Counted from the stretch's first letter, positions 34,387 through 45,600 are shown. The stretch is 64,000 nucleotides of DNA from Epinephelus fuscoguttatus (GCF_011397635.1 NC_064773.1:22484449-22548448); one strand, 5' to 3'. Translations and numbers: made by a program. Notes: generated by a model from the sequence alone, not told the origin.

Positions 34387-35495
34387 GTAAATCAGGTTTC
34401 GTATCCCGTTCTTACCCACGGCACATCTTTGCACCGACATATTGGCCTGTTTTTCTCCCCGATGCCGCTGAGATAAGATGTCTACCCCCAGGGAGAAGGC
34501 TGCACACACACACATATGCACACACACACACACACACTCAGACATTCACACTCATCCCCCAATGTCAGTTGAACCCCTCTTAGAAGGTGACAGTTTTTGT
34601 TTGTCCATGTCCTGCTGCGTTCTCCCCCGGAGCAGGGCTGACACTGGAGCAACGCGCCTCAATCATCCACAGTCATAAACAGAAAACAAGTCTGTGACAT
34701 CAAATGGATAAGGAAGAAGAAGAGGCAGAGAGGAAGGAGGAGAGGCATAGACACAGGAGAAAATGACTTAAACAAAATATCCCTCAGGGGGTTTGGAGAC
34801 TTGGGTCGTCAGGGTGATTGGAGACTGGAGAGAGGTGGTATCAGTTAGAATTTTCTGGAGGGCAAACTGCCTTACAGCAGCAGTCATTTCAGTCACACTG
34901 GCTGAGGCGCATTAATATTGGATTGTGCTGCACCTTGCCTCGACACAGACTGAGAGACAGAGTAAAGGAGCATTTCTATACTGTGCTGCACGGCGGCGAT
35001 ACAGACAATATTCTGCTGTGTTAAAGGCAAGGTTGAAGGTTATACAGAAGTTGTTTAAGAAGAAGCCATTTACGGTGATTTCGCTTCCAGTTTAGTTAAA
35101 GTCCCTGAAAACTTAACTTCAAATGCTGTGTATACTCTAACACTGAATAAGTAACAATCAAGGTCAAAGTTACACATTATTAAGAGTTTAACAGCTCAGC
35201 TTTTCTGTTTCCTCAGGACTGTGTGGGTGAAGTTTTATCACATTTGACTGAAAAAATAAACAGCCCCGCAATCGTCACCACGTTTTAATTCAAATTTAGC
35301 TAGACTCTGATTGATGCATGAAAATTGGAGACATCAACTGATTGTTTTCCATTTTCCATGATTTCAGGGCCTTAAATTTTTAGCACAATTTCATAAATGT
35401 AACACATTTAACTGAACCCTTTTAGATGTGTTTTTCCTTTTTTCATGTTTTTTTAAAATTGATATAGAATCTCTACTGAGTCAACACATTGTCAC
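34387..35495. other. Unannotated stretch
   Basis: CA repeat at about 34,500-34,540 and a purine-rich block at 34,705-34,760. No gene recognised. Confidence 0.4.
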
Positions 35496-36060
35496 TCTGA
35501 CCTCGTCACATATTGACGTTGGGTCATGGACTTTCCACGTCCACAAACGACGTGTAAGATACCCTGGGTGCACTGGTTGTTGACATTCTGGGACGCCGTG
35601 TCAAGTTCTGCTTGTTACATGCATTGTCTTCTCTCAGAGTACACTTCCTTTCAAAATAATTCAATTCAAATAAACACAAGAAGTTTGTGCTCTAGAGAAA
35701 GGATCAACACTCAGTGAATAACCTAAGCCCTATGATAAGCTAATATGGCAAGGCTTAACTATACAGACCAGTGAGCAGTGATAACTAACATGTCTTTGGG
35801 GTCATCGAGTGGGAACCTCCTTTCACCAGTGTTTTGTCTAGTTGGTCCCCCGACACCTCCAGGAGGCTCGACAGTGATCTCTGGCGTCCCAGAGGCACTA
35901 TTTTGCTACAACACCACGACTTGAGGTATTTTTTCCTTTAACAACAAACACACGTGGTTGGGTTTAGGCAACAAACAGACGTGGTTAGGTTTAGAAAAAT
36001 GAACAGGGTTTGGCTTTATCTTACAGGGTGCAACCACCATTCTCTCAGGTAAAAGTCAGT
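35496..36060. repeat. Dispersed repeat containing the GTTAGGTTTAG core motif
   Basis: GACGTTGGGTCATGGACTTTCC at the left and CACGTGGTTGGGTTTAGGCAAC with GTGGTTAGGTTTAGAAAAA at 35,951-35,999 resemble fish repeats sharing the core motif of families A and B. The same GTGGTTAGGTTTAGAAAAA string occurs at 9979-9997. The relation to family A is unresolved. Confidence 0.45.
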
Positions 36061-36523
36061 GTTTATTGGATCCTTTCACTAACCCTCCGGCCTGCCCCAG
36101 TTGGGGCCATAATTTTCATTGTTGTCCCGCCGTCTTTCCCCCTGATGCCACCGGCAATTGGCCACTAACATGCCAACTTTAAAGCAAGCCTTTTTTTGTT
36201 GGTATCTGACGCCGCAAGTCACTGCCCAAGCGTCGGATTTCGACCAGCTTTGGAGTGAGACCGGGCTCACTGAGCTTGTATGCGTCTTGTTTAATTTTAA
36301 GTTTTCGTAATCTATCATGATGGGGTCTAATCGCCAAAGACTTTCCACAATTCTCATACTTACAAGCACATGTAAATAAATTTTCTTTTCTCTCAGAACA
36401 AGGCTTTTCTGATCGAGATGTAAAGAGCCAGAAAAAGCACAGTGTATGCCATCCTCATCACTTTGGCATGGCACGTTGCTGAAACGGCTGCAGAAACCTG
36501 CAGACTACTGTTTGAGACGAATG

Positions 36524-36579
<56 letters not shown>
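36524..36579 (+). repeat. Poly(A) followed by (AT)20
   Basis: A run of 16 A is followed directly by an uninterrupted AT tract of about 40 bp. This resembles a retroposon tail that degenerated into simple sequence, though no retroposon body was recognised upstream. Confidence 0.9.
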
Positions 36580-36583
<4 letters not shown>

Positions 36584-36649
36584 GCTTTATACCATGGGTG
36601 TGTATTTGGCAACCTGTTGCTGTTTTTCCATGAAGAGTAGTGCCACATA

Positions 36650-36915
36650 TCGCAGTTGCTTTTTACGGAGACATCTCTAAATTTCCAGTCAGGATTGTGC
36701 CCCCAAAACCAGGTATTTTAAGACAAAACAGGATCTTTTCCTAACCTTAACCAAGTTTTGTGTCAAAACCTAACCACACATAAACCACACTGTTGTTTAA
36801 ACATAAAGTTTCAATATATATCTTCCACATAATAACATACAAATGTAAAGTATCCAGGGTTTGCAAGAACGTACAATGCCAACATTTATTCTGGGTATGT
36901 GGTTGATACATTATG
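36650..36915 (-). repeat. Family-B element, copy 2
   Basis: The reverse complement aligns with 5590-5830: TGTTGGCATTGTAC, TACATTTGTATGTTAT, AAACTTTATGTTTAAACAA, CCTGGTTTTGGGGGCACAATC and ATGTCTCCGTAAAAAGCA. It contains a single unit of the sequence that is tandemly amplified at 6.67-7.49 kb, plus the AAACCTAACC core motif. Confidence 0.65.
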
Positions 36916-37039
36916 TTTTTACACAGGGACATATTTAGGTACAAAAAACCCTAATAAACGTTGTTTCCAACTTAAGACCTTTTAAAATGTATGTTAGCAA
37001 GAGCCGACGGCCATGCTAGTGTATCTGTGACGCTGTAGG

Positions 37040-37600
37040 AGTTAGCCTGGTTCCAGACCATAGACCCCGCCCACTCAACTGAGTAGACTTGCATCTCTGG
37101 TCTGGCATACTGCAATGAATTTGCGATTTATCTCGTCCAAATGAAGGACGGACCAATGAACGCCGGGGGTGGGGGCGGGTCTAGCGATTAGCCAATCAGC
37201 GCCACGCTGATGTCAAGCTGTGCACCGGTGGGTAACTGGTGAGGATAGCAACAATGGCGACCGCTACAGATCCTACAGACCACATTAACGATGCTATCGA
37301 GGTATTTCGCCATTACTCACGTTAATGGAGGACCAAATTAAGGAAGCTGCTAAACTGGATTTAACGGCGATGCAGCTGGGCGTGCACGACGATGGAGACA
37401 TTTTAAATGGGCGATGCTCGCTTGTTTTCGGCACCCCCGAGGCATGGATACTAATGACGTCAGATTCTGGGTGAGTCGTTGATCTCTACTGATTGCTTAG
37501 GGAAAAATCAAATTCCCTCCCCCTTGTAAATCGCCTTCAATGGAGGTGATGTCAGACTGAAGGTTCTGGGAGCTTCAGTCTGACACTCAGGCTAGGGCAG
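37040..37600 (+). mobile_element. Non-autonomous element with captured helicase fragment
   Basis: The left end (GTTAGCCTGGTTCCAGACC) and reverse complement of the right end (CTAGCCTGAGTGTCAGACTG) are loosely inverted. A short deleted relative lies at 15,917-16,300. The interior holds a GC-richer segment with ATGGCGACCGC at 37,254 and a helicase-like coding remnant (next entry). This looks like a transposon family, common in fish, that carries part of a RecQ-like helicase gene. Confidence 0.6.
37301..37469 (+). pseudogene. RecQ-like helicase fragment (motif Ia region)
   Basis: The frame read from 37,301 gives GISPLLTLMEDQIKEAAKLD, then LTAMQLGVHDDGDILNG and RCSLVFGTPEAW, ending at a stop near 37,469. 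The SPL..LM.DQ pattern is motif Ia of RecQ-family superfamily-2 helicases, and the following LGVHDDGDILNG and LVFGTPEAW segments match the RecQ-like proteins found in many copies in fish. The Walker A and DEAH-box segments are absent, so no activity is possible. The upstream ATG at 37,254 is in another frame. It is about 55 codons of a protein that is normally many hundreds of residues long. Confidence 0.7.
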
Positions 37601-38620
37601 AGTGGTACTTCAAGCTAAGTGCTAACTTCAACAGTCTCACAATGACAACGCTTTATTCTTGATGCAGATCTTTGTTCTGTTTTGTCCAATAAAAAGTTCT
37701 TGTCAAAGTCTTCCAGATCTTCAGACCATCTCTCTCTCACACACACAGGCATCTTACAATAACTAATAACCTGTTTGTGTGTTTGCTCCCACTGACCAGC
37801 TCCCCTCTGTATGCAGTCAGTTAGGCTGTTGGTGAAGCGTGCCTCATATTTTCGCACAAGAAGCGACTGCAGATGCATTCTGGCTAATGGAGTCATTTAG
37901 GGGGAGAATGGTGTCTGTGTATGGTGCTTCTGAAGCTACCATGCTGAGGCTTGCTGGAGAGGACGAGACGGCGAGTAACATTACAGGGTGTAATTACTTC
38001 AAGCACCATTAGGAACACAATAACATCTGTGCTTAGCAGAAAACAAAGTCCGGCATGCTCACTGAATGTGTTTGTGCATGTGCCACTCGGTTTATGTGTG
38101 TCTGCACAAATAGGGAATCTGTTGCTGGAGCAATCTACTCATTACTTGTTAATCACTTGAATAGGAGGACCTGTTTGCTAACAAAGCGCCAGCTGAGGTA
38201 ATGACTTGTCACTACAAAGTACTCTGCAGAAGCCCGCTGGCAGAGGCCAAAGTGCCACTGTGGATTCAGCAGGTACGACTCCAGCAGCACTTTGGTTCCC
38301 GACCCACCTTCACAGACAGGATACTGAGTCGAGTGCTGTGGTCAGTCTTGGGAAAGTTATTTTTTAAAGCAGTAAGTAAATATTAAGAGCAATTTTCATT
38401 ACCCATCTTGACAGCTAACTGTTGGAACATGTGCTTCAAGTGTGTTTTACAGTGTCATTTCACCTTATTAAAAATAACAAAAATATTTTTCTCCTTGCTG
38501 TTAGTGGTATCAAGCCATGAAAATAATTTAGCTTTTATTTGCCAGATTTTCGAGATGTCCCCTCTGAAAGCTGTGTTTCAACTCCCATTAAACACTGTAC
38601 TTTATATTGACATTAACAAA
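37601..38620. other. Unannotated stretch
   Basis: No gene supported; a minus-strand 93-codon frame at 37,615-37,896 has no domain. Confidence 0.4.
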
Positions 38621-38624
38621 CAAA

Positions 38625-39510
38625 GTGTATTGAAACTGGATCAGACCCATCGTATTGTGATACGATGGTTCGAATGGTATCTGAAAAGTAATGCACATGG
38701 TTTGTATGATATCTTACAAATAAGCACCCCTGCCGGTGAGGTTATATCTAGACAGTTGAGCGTTATCATGTTACATTGCCCTATAAATTTAGCGTGACGA
38801 CATGACGTGAGGTTGTGTAACTTTTGGTTTCACACAGGACACAAACAGTGGTCTATTGGGTTAAAGTCCTGTGTTTGATTGACACGGACCTTGTCACTCT
38901 TTATCATGGATGTATAAAGAGAACTGGATACAGCGTTTGAGGCAGGGCCTTGTTCATTCCTCTGAAAGTTGCTCAGTGGTGCATGAAGCTAAAAAAAAGT
39001 TTGACTTTCACTCAGTTTCTGCATCATTGGGCCCATAGATAGATGCACAGAACTTCCACCAGCCAAACAGCTAACTTCCATTTTACCCTTCTGCTAACTT
39101 AAATAGGGATAAAATTATTTAATCATGCCGCTCGTCTAGACTTTTGAAATATTATCTGACCAAATGGATCAAATCTCGATAGAGAAATGACAGTTTGTGG
39201 GAGGTTGTGGCACTTTAAAAAAATGTAGGCACTGATTTAATGCCGTCTTTTTCTCAATACAAGTCAATAGAGAAAAAGTCTTTTTGGGCCCAATGGCACC
39301 ACATGACGAACCCAAATGCACTATGTCACATTGGTTTCAAAGCCTGGCGCTGTCCCCGGGGGCCTGCTCTTTTACTACACCTGACTTCCTCCTTTGCTCC
39401 CATCATATGATGGACGACAGCCTTCAGCACATATTTCACATGATCACAGCCTCCTGATTTATGATTGAGTGGAAAATATACAAATAGTTAATGAAAGCAG
39501 CTTGCATGGA
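38625..39510 (+). repeat. Family-A dispersed repeat, copy nearly lacking the tandem core
   Basis: The left flank (TGCACATGGTTTGTATGATATC, CAAATAAGCACCCC at about 38,692-38,730) and right flank (CTTTTGGTTTCACACAGGACACAAAC, AAAGTCCTGTGTTTGATTGAC) are separated by only about 90 bp, with no array. The right flank resumes at about 39,366 (CTCTTTTACTACACC, CTTCCTCCTTTGCTCCCATC, CACATGATCACAGCC) after an insertion of about 460 bp. Confidence 0.7.
38903..39365 (+). repeat. Repeat nested inside the family-A copy
   Basis: The family-A right flank is interrupted after CACTCTTTATC and resumes at CTCTTTTACTAC. The intervening sequence begins ATGGATGTATAAAGAGAACTGG, a string typical of a fish non-autonomous element, and ends near AAGCCTGGCGC. 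Its exact boundaries are uncertain. Confidence 0.5.
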
Positions 39511-40541
39511 TGACAGTAAACCAGTGTAGTGGATCAGTGCATCCCTAGTTTGTGGTGAAAATATTCAGTTTTCACTGGGACTGTTTATTCTGTAACAAGA
39601 CAAGGTCAAAACCTAAAATAGGGTCGGACCGTGAGGGAAACGCTAGTGTGCTTTTACTTTGAAACTGGAAGCTGCGGCATATAACCAGTCACATACTTTA
39701 CAAGACTTTGCGAAAGTTAAATTAAAGAACAGTAAACTTAGACACAGTCACACAACAGAAGTGAGCTGCTTTCTTTGGAGCTTCTCTCCCCGATCGAGTT
39801 CCTTTTTGCTCCATTCAACACAACCCTACCCTCTTCTGCACCAATCGGGGATCTATGTCCCTGTGCGACTGGTGGAGGCTCCGCAGCCATCCGTTACTAT
39901 AAGAGCCAAGTTCCGCCAACTACTACAGTTTGTAAAGCATCCTGTCTGCACAGATTATCAAAAGTGGAATTTTGTCATTGTGGTGGCCCCTGTTTCGACA
40001 CTGTATACACATAATATTGATTTCACTTTCAAGCAGTACCTTATCTCCACTTCCTCCTCACAACAGCTTTCCGAATATCTGTGCTTTTGACATTGAAGCA
40101 CGCAACAGTCAATGATATTTAAATCAATTTAAGGCTTGTGTAACCTTAACAAACCTCTCTTTCCTCCTTCCAAAACTGCCATTCTGACTGCAGCTGGCTA
40201 GGTAGCTAGGTAGTGTACTAATTGCACCATGCTATCATGCTACACTGGTTACAGAAAATGAGGAAGACAGTAATACAGCACTGTCAGCGTCCACAGATCC
40301 ATCAGCCTATCAGCATCTATTCATTTAGGAAGACACCAACACTTGCATCATCACTCACTCTGATGAATAATGGTGCAACTTCATCACTCAGTCACTCAAG
40401 AACAGACTTTTGCATTTAAATGGCCAGCATGTTGTGGTTCAGCCAAAAAGTAGTTCCAATAAAAACAGTTCCAAGTCCATACTACATAAATGTTAGGGTT
40501 TCAGCTTTGCCTTGTGCTTCCTGTTTCCCCTTCCTAGTGTC
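39511..40541. other. Unannotated stretch
   Basis: The 143-codon frame at 39,659-40,090 overlaps a 79-codon frame in another phase. Neither shows a domain, and the sequence before it (GGTCGGACCGTGAGGG) suggests an unresolved repeat. Confidence 0.35.
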
Positions 40542-40544
40542 TTA

Positions 40545-41092
40545 AGGCCCATTTATGCTCAACGTTAAATACGGATCCAGATACGGACAGAGCCTTCTGT
40601 CCGTGCTCTGCATTCATTTCGTCCGTATTTCTGCACGTTCCCATAAAGCTTACGGATACGGGCCAAATGGAGCAGTACCACCAGGAACCGTGGGGGCAGT
40701 GTTGCTGTCACTACCTGATACTTAGCTCTAGTGAGACACGAAGAAGAAATAACAATTCAATTTCTCTCATCGGCAGTACTAAAGAAAATAATTCTCCGTC
40801 CTCCAGTTGCAATGTATTTAACAGCCTCACCGACCACCGCCTCCGTCAACGCTGCCTCTGTTTTTGTCATTTATACAAGAGGTACATTATCAACATCTCC
40901 TCCACAGTCGCCATGTTTGTTTTTGAGTTTGTTGTTGTCATAAACTTTTGACTCTGGGCTGCCTCCTGGTGGATATATTGGTTAACATCCATGCCAATGT
41001 AAAGGATGCATGGAAGTATGTGGGCAGTGACGGTAACATCGTTTGAAACGGACGTATACATTTTCGTACGTAAAGGGAGCATAAATGAGCCT
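40545..41092. mobile_element. Harbinger-type MITE, 548 bp, with TTA duplication
   Basis: The left end AGGCCCATTTATGCTC and reverse complement of the right end AGGCTCATTTATGCTC match at 15 of 16 positions. TTA flanks both ends (40,542-40,544 and 41,093-41,095), the usual 3-bp target site of PIF/Harbinger elements. ACGGAC/CCGTA-type motifs recur inside near both ends, extending the inverted symmetry. No coding capacity. Confidence 0.88.
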
Positions 41093-41126
41093 TTATGTTT
41101 GCTTTCAGTCTGTCTCTGTGTGTTTG

Positions 41127-41610
41127 CTGGGCATGGCCTTCTGGTTCCCTCTTTCTGCCAGTCCTCCTGAGCGCCAGCAGCTGCTGAATCTCCACATCTG
41201 GACCTCACCTACAATCAAGCCACTGCAGTATATAAACCACAGCTCAGACATCCAGACTCTACCAGATTGTTCAGACTCCTCCGCGGTACAGACATCAAGA
41301 CCAACTTCTAGTTTTTTGACACTCTGTCTTTTTGTACTTTGGGACATCAGTTCACAGTCTGTTCTGTGTATCAGGTTCATCACACCAGTCTCAACCATAA
41401 CTCACCACGTCCAGCCTTGCTATCGTCTTCTGCCTCCAGATTTGGACTGCTCTGCCTTCAGCTAATCTGCCTGCTATACTTCGCCATTCTCTGCCCACCT
41501 CAGCCATCATTTCATTCAAGCCTTCAGCTCCCCTTCTTCAAACTACAATAAACTACCTTTAACCATTCCCCGTTTCCTGGTTGTGTTTGCCTTTTGGGTC
41601 CTAAGTTGGA
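41127..41610 (+). mobile_element. Probable solo LTR or LTR fragment
   Basis: The segment has the order expected of a fish Gypsy-type LTR: TATA box GTATATAAACC at about 41,228, pyrimidine-rich R/U5 sequence, polyadenylation signal CAATAAACT at about 41,547, and the terminal TTGCCTTTTGGGTCC. Neither internal gag/pol sequence nor a second LTR is present. I could not fix the TG...CA ends or a target duplication. Confidence 0.5.
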
Positions 41611-42496
41611 TTGCCACAACAATAAAATTCTATTATTTTTTTTTCACTATACAAAAGAATAAACATACCTTATCATTTTATACTAACAGGAAGAGTAAAA
41701 ATGCATGCAACATCCAATGTCAATATGCAACTCTGGAGTGCCAATTCAACTTCACACGTTTTATGTTTTTCTTAAGATTTGACACTTGATTTTGATTTTC
41801 TTGAAGCTGTTTCTTTGCAATTTGTTTTTTGTTTTCAGCTGGGGGCAACTCTCCGGTTTCCTTTATACATTGTATTGTGTATATTATTGGCAGCGCACTT
41901 AAAAATGGACCATATTTAGTTTGTATGTGGTATATTTTATTTTGTTGCTTTTCCATTGTGAATACACTGTATGGATGAGGGGCTATGGTGTTGCATCCCA
42001 AGACAATCCTGAAGACACACTAAAATATTTATGTCTAATCAGAATTAAAGGACTTTCTTATTGATTATTTATCTGCTACAGGGACCAATTTTCTTTCCAA
42101 CTGACATGTCTGACTGACTCTTCTACTGTATATATCGATTATGTTATTAGAGCCCCTCCTCACACACAGCTTGGATTTATTTTGATCATCTCTACATAAT
42201 AACATATTGACATGTTTTATTTTGTGCATGTGATTCTAAAGCAGTGTTGTTACACTATAAATGATTGCTTGTCAGGGTCAGGAGACAGTTTCCTAATGAC
42301 TGGAAGAATCATTAGTTGTTCAGTCATTAGTAATTGCCTTGTTTTCTTTGTCTATTGATGAAACACTTTAACACTAATTATTATGAACCAACTTTTTAAA
42401 TGTGTTTGTCAAAAGGATTTATTTTTAAACAGCAATAAGATCATATGACAAAAAATGTTCTAGATTCTACACTTTCAGTTCAACATATCATTTGCA
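41611..42496. other. Unannotated stretch
   Basis: AT-rich, no gene recognised. Confidence 0.4.
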
Positions 42497-43003
42497 GGGC
42501 ATTGTCAGGCACTGTTTGTATGTAAACCTATGAAAAGCAATGCACCAGAATTTGTATTTAACCCATGTAAACAGAAAGGCTGTGATCATGTTGATGGGTT
42601 AAACAAACCAGGATGTTCCTCACAAAGCAGGTTTAGTGAGAACTCAGAGTCTGTTAACCCTGAAAGAGAGTTTTCCTTTTCAAAAAGGGAGGTAACTCAA
42701 ACCAGAGAAAGAGGGGTAACTCTAGCCTGTTTCAGAGAGAGAGGTAACTTAAGCTCTCGGTCAGTTACCGTAGTAACAGACTCTATGAACCTAACCTGGT
42801 CGGAACCAGGTTTTTCTCAATGAACCTCGAGTTTCTCTCTGTCTCCGCCCTCTTTCAGAGCCACACACTCCATTTGATTTCCTCATTCATTCAGTCAGCA
42901 GGCGAGTTTTGGTGTAGCCTAGTTCTGCCCTCTGTCATTTAAAAAATCAGTCAGTATATTAGAAGTCCATTAGGCACAGTAGGTGGCGACTTTTTTCACT
43001 AAC

Positions 43004-43408
43004 ATGGCATGTCCTTTTGATAATGATTCTGTGGATGAAGGTACAGCATTACAGCGCAGAGAAAGGCTAAATATTCGTTGGGAGATGGTTATCAGACCAC
43101 GCATAGATGTTCTAGCATTTCCAGACAATTATATTTTTGAGCTGTACCGTTTCACGTCACAGTCCATCATCTACACACACAACCTAATCCGTCCTTACAT
43201 TTGCAACATTACCAATCGTAGTCATGCTCTCACATCCCAGCAGATATTGTGTGTTGGGCTGCGTTTCTTTGCAAATGGAAGTTTTTTGTACAATGTTGGA
43301 GATGCTGAGCACTTGAGTAAGGCAACAGTACGCAGGGCGGTTAGAAAAGTGTGCTCGTTTTACGGGCATCTGCCTTCTTTCTGTTGGCTCAGTAGAAGAC
43401 TGTGTTAG
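43004..43408 (+). pseudogene. Harbinger nuclease (HARBI1-like), N-terminal fragment
   Basis: HARBI1-like transposase catalyses Harbinger transposition together with a Myb-like partner. I start it at MACPFDNDSVDEG (43,004) because that is the usual opening in fish elements, although the frame also opens seven codons earlier. Recognisable segments are RPRIDVLAFPDN, the helix-turn-helix-like YRFTSQSIIYTHNLIRP, ALTSQQILCVGLRFFANG and SKATVRRAVRKVC. After that the similarity stops, and the last about 20 codons before the stop are unrelated. The whole DDE catalytic part is lost. Full-length proteins run to about 350 residues; here about 134 remain. Confidence 0.82.
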
Positions 43409-43737
43409 TTTAAATAGGCTTAATTATTTAACAGAACATGATATAGATGAGAAGACATTTATGTGTGTGAAAACAGCATTATGTTGGGGGTAAAACAACT
43501 GCACAGTCAAACAGCCACTTAATATTTACTTTACAATGTATAGCGTGATCAAAATGAGGTACCCCCATGAGATTATGCCGAGATCTTACCTGTTTGAACA
43601 ATGTTTTTACATTTCATCCTAAACTGCTGCCAAGTGCGCTTCTCCCCCGTGGGATTGCTCCTAAATGAAATAAATTAATAGGCTACCATTCAAGCAGTTT
43701 TCCCCTGTAATATTATTATGATTGCGAAGGACTACAT

Positions 43738-43914
43738 TTAAACTTGTGCACTGACCCGAGCAGCAATGTTCTCCCACGCCATCTCCCTCTCTTTTGCAGC
43801 TGCAGCGGTGTTGCACTTCTTTTTGAAAACGCGTGCAAACTCGCCGTATGAGCGCATTAAGATTTCTAATTCTAGTGGGGTGAAAAACGCAGCCCTCCTC
43901 TTCCATATTGCCAT
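43738..43914 (-). CDS. Harbinger Myb/SANT-like DNA-binding protein, N-terminal exon
   Basis: A 58-codon minus-strand frame starts ATGGCAATATGG at 43,914 and reads WKRRAAFFTPLELEILMRSY, then FKKKCNTAAAAKEREMAWEN and IAARVSAQ. This matches the opening of the Myb/SANT-like (trihelix-type) protein that Harbinger elements encode beside the nuclease, including its conserved NTAAAAKER.xAWxxIAARV stretch. In the family it helps the nuclease enter the nucleus and bind the terminal repeats. The frame stops shortly after AARV, where related proteins usually continue through a splice junction, so this is likely the first exon of a decayed gene. Confidence 0.7.
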   Translation of the reverse strand: MAIWKRRAAFFTPLELEILMRSYGEFARVFKKKCNTAAAAKEREMAWENIAARVSAQV

Positions 43915-44219
43915 GGTGATTCGTCGAATCGGGGCTCCATTGATGTTGGCTTTTTATAGTTGTGGTGCACACCCTTAACTCCAGGTGAAACTACTCCGAG
44001 TTGATTAAACTGATTCAAATCAGCTGTTCTGGAACCGGAAACTCAGAGTTTCCTATCTCAGAGTAGATCAACTCAGAGTTCAGGATTAGACTCAGAGTTT
44101 GTTGAACCTGCTTTGTGAAACGGACCCCAGGAGACGCGTGTTCATGTCTGTGTAAAACCAAATAAACTTTGAGTTAATTTAAGGTGCATCGTCATCATAT
44201 TTCTTAACTGTACTTTGAG

Positions 44220-45600
44220 TACCTAATTTTGTGTTAAGCAAGTAGCATTACAATGCCCAACCATGTGTCTTTTCCTGAACCTAACCTACATAACTTAACG
44301 TGAAGTACATACATTTACATGAAGTATCTAATGTGACAACATTCAACCAAGTTTCTTTTCCTTAACCTAAGTTACGTGACTTTACTCACCTAATCTTAAC
44401 CTGCATAACTTAACTTGCCTAAACCTAACACATGTAACTTCACATTAAGTACGAAGCTTTATGTTAAGTATCTACTGTCACAATGCCCAACCATGCGTCT
44501 TTTCCTGAACCTCACCTATGTAACTTAACGTTAAGTACATAAATTTACTAATGTGACAACATTCAACATTCAACCATCTTTCTTTTCCTAAACCTAAGTT
44601 ACGTGACTTTAATCACCTAATCTTAACCTGCGTAACTTTACATTAAGTATGTAACTTTATGTTAAGCACGTAGCGTGATGATGCCCAACCATGTGTCTTT
44701 TCCTAAACCTAACCTATGTAACGTTACATCAAGTATGTAGCTTTACATTAAGCATCAAATGTCACAACGCCCAAAAATGTTTGTTTTGTCTACACCTAAC
44801 CTATGTGATTTAACTTGCCGAAACCTAACCTACATTACGTTAAATATCTAATTTCACAATGCCCAACCATGTGTCTTTTTGTAAAGTTACATAACTTTAT
44901 GGCCTAATCTTAAACTACGTAACTTTATATTACAAACTTTACGTTAAGCACGTAGCATGATAATGCTCAACCATGTGTCTTTTCCAGAACCTAACCTACG
45001 GAATTTTACATTAAGTACATAACTTTACGTTAAGTATATAATGTGACAGTGCTTAACCATGTTTCGTTTCCCAAAATTAACCTATGTAGCTTTACATTAA
45101 GTATCTAATATCACAATGCCCAACCAGGTGTCTTTTCCTGAACCTAACCGACGAAACTTTATTTAGCCCAACCTAATTTACGTAACTTTGTTAAGTATGT
45201 AATGTGAAAACGGCCAATGTTTCTTTGTCTAAACCTAACCTACATAACTTTACATTTAGTACATAACTTAACGTTAAGCACATAGCGTAATGATGCCCAG
45301 CCATGTGTCTTTTCCTGAACCTAACCTACATAACTTTATTTGGCTAAACTTAATCTATGTTACTTTATGTTACATGTTAATGTGATAACACCCAACTACA
45401 TGTCTCTTCGTAAACCTAACCTATGTAACCTTAGATTAAGTGCATAGCTTTATGTTAATTATCTAAATTCCCAATTCCCAACCATGATTCTTTTTCTAAA
45501 CCTAGCTTACATAACCTTACTTGCCTAATCTTAACTGACATAACTTCACATTAAGTACATAACTTTACGTTAAGTATGTGACAGTGCCATTTGTAGGGCG
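44220..45600 (-). repeat. Tandem array, about 90-bp unit, core of the family-A copy
   Basis: The unit on the plus strand runs approximately CAACCATGTGTCTTTTCCT, GAACCTAACCTACATAACTT, TACATTAAGTACATAACTTT, ACGTTAAGTATCTAATGTGA, CAATGCC. CAACCATG-type blocks recur about every 80-115 bp, for roughly 15 units, with variable loss of sub-blocks. The CCTAAACCTAACCTACGTA part is the reverse complement of the 3.3-4.7 kb unit. Confidence 0.88.

Larger units (their letters stand above)
42611..44127 (+). mobile_element. PIF/Harbinger element, internally deleted, about 1.5 kb
   Basis: The left end (CTCACAAAGCAGGTTTAGTGAGAACTC, shown here in part) and the reverse complement of the right end share the block CACAAAGCAGGTT followed by CTGAGT/CAGAGTCTAA-like sequence, a known terminal repeat of fish Harbinger elements. 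Inside are remnants of both Harbinger genes: a nuclease N-terminus on plus and a Myb-like protein on minus. Divergent gene orientation also fits the superfamily. The catalytic domain is missing, so it is non-autonomous. The 3-bp duplication could not be confirmed. Confidence 0.8.

Noticed and set aside
39659..40090. 143-codon plus-strand frame
   Set aside because: Overlaps another open frame, no recognisable domain, and sits in repeat-like sequence.
43661..43972. 103-codon minus frame over the Harbinger Myb-like region
   Set aside because: It is out of phase with the recognisable Myb-like protein; the real frame is the shorter one at 43,738-43,914.
3340..45600. Arrays considered as CRISPR-like
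   Set aside because: There are no unique spacers between conserved repeats; units are contiguous and the genome is vertebrate.
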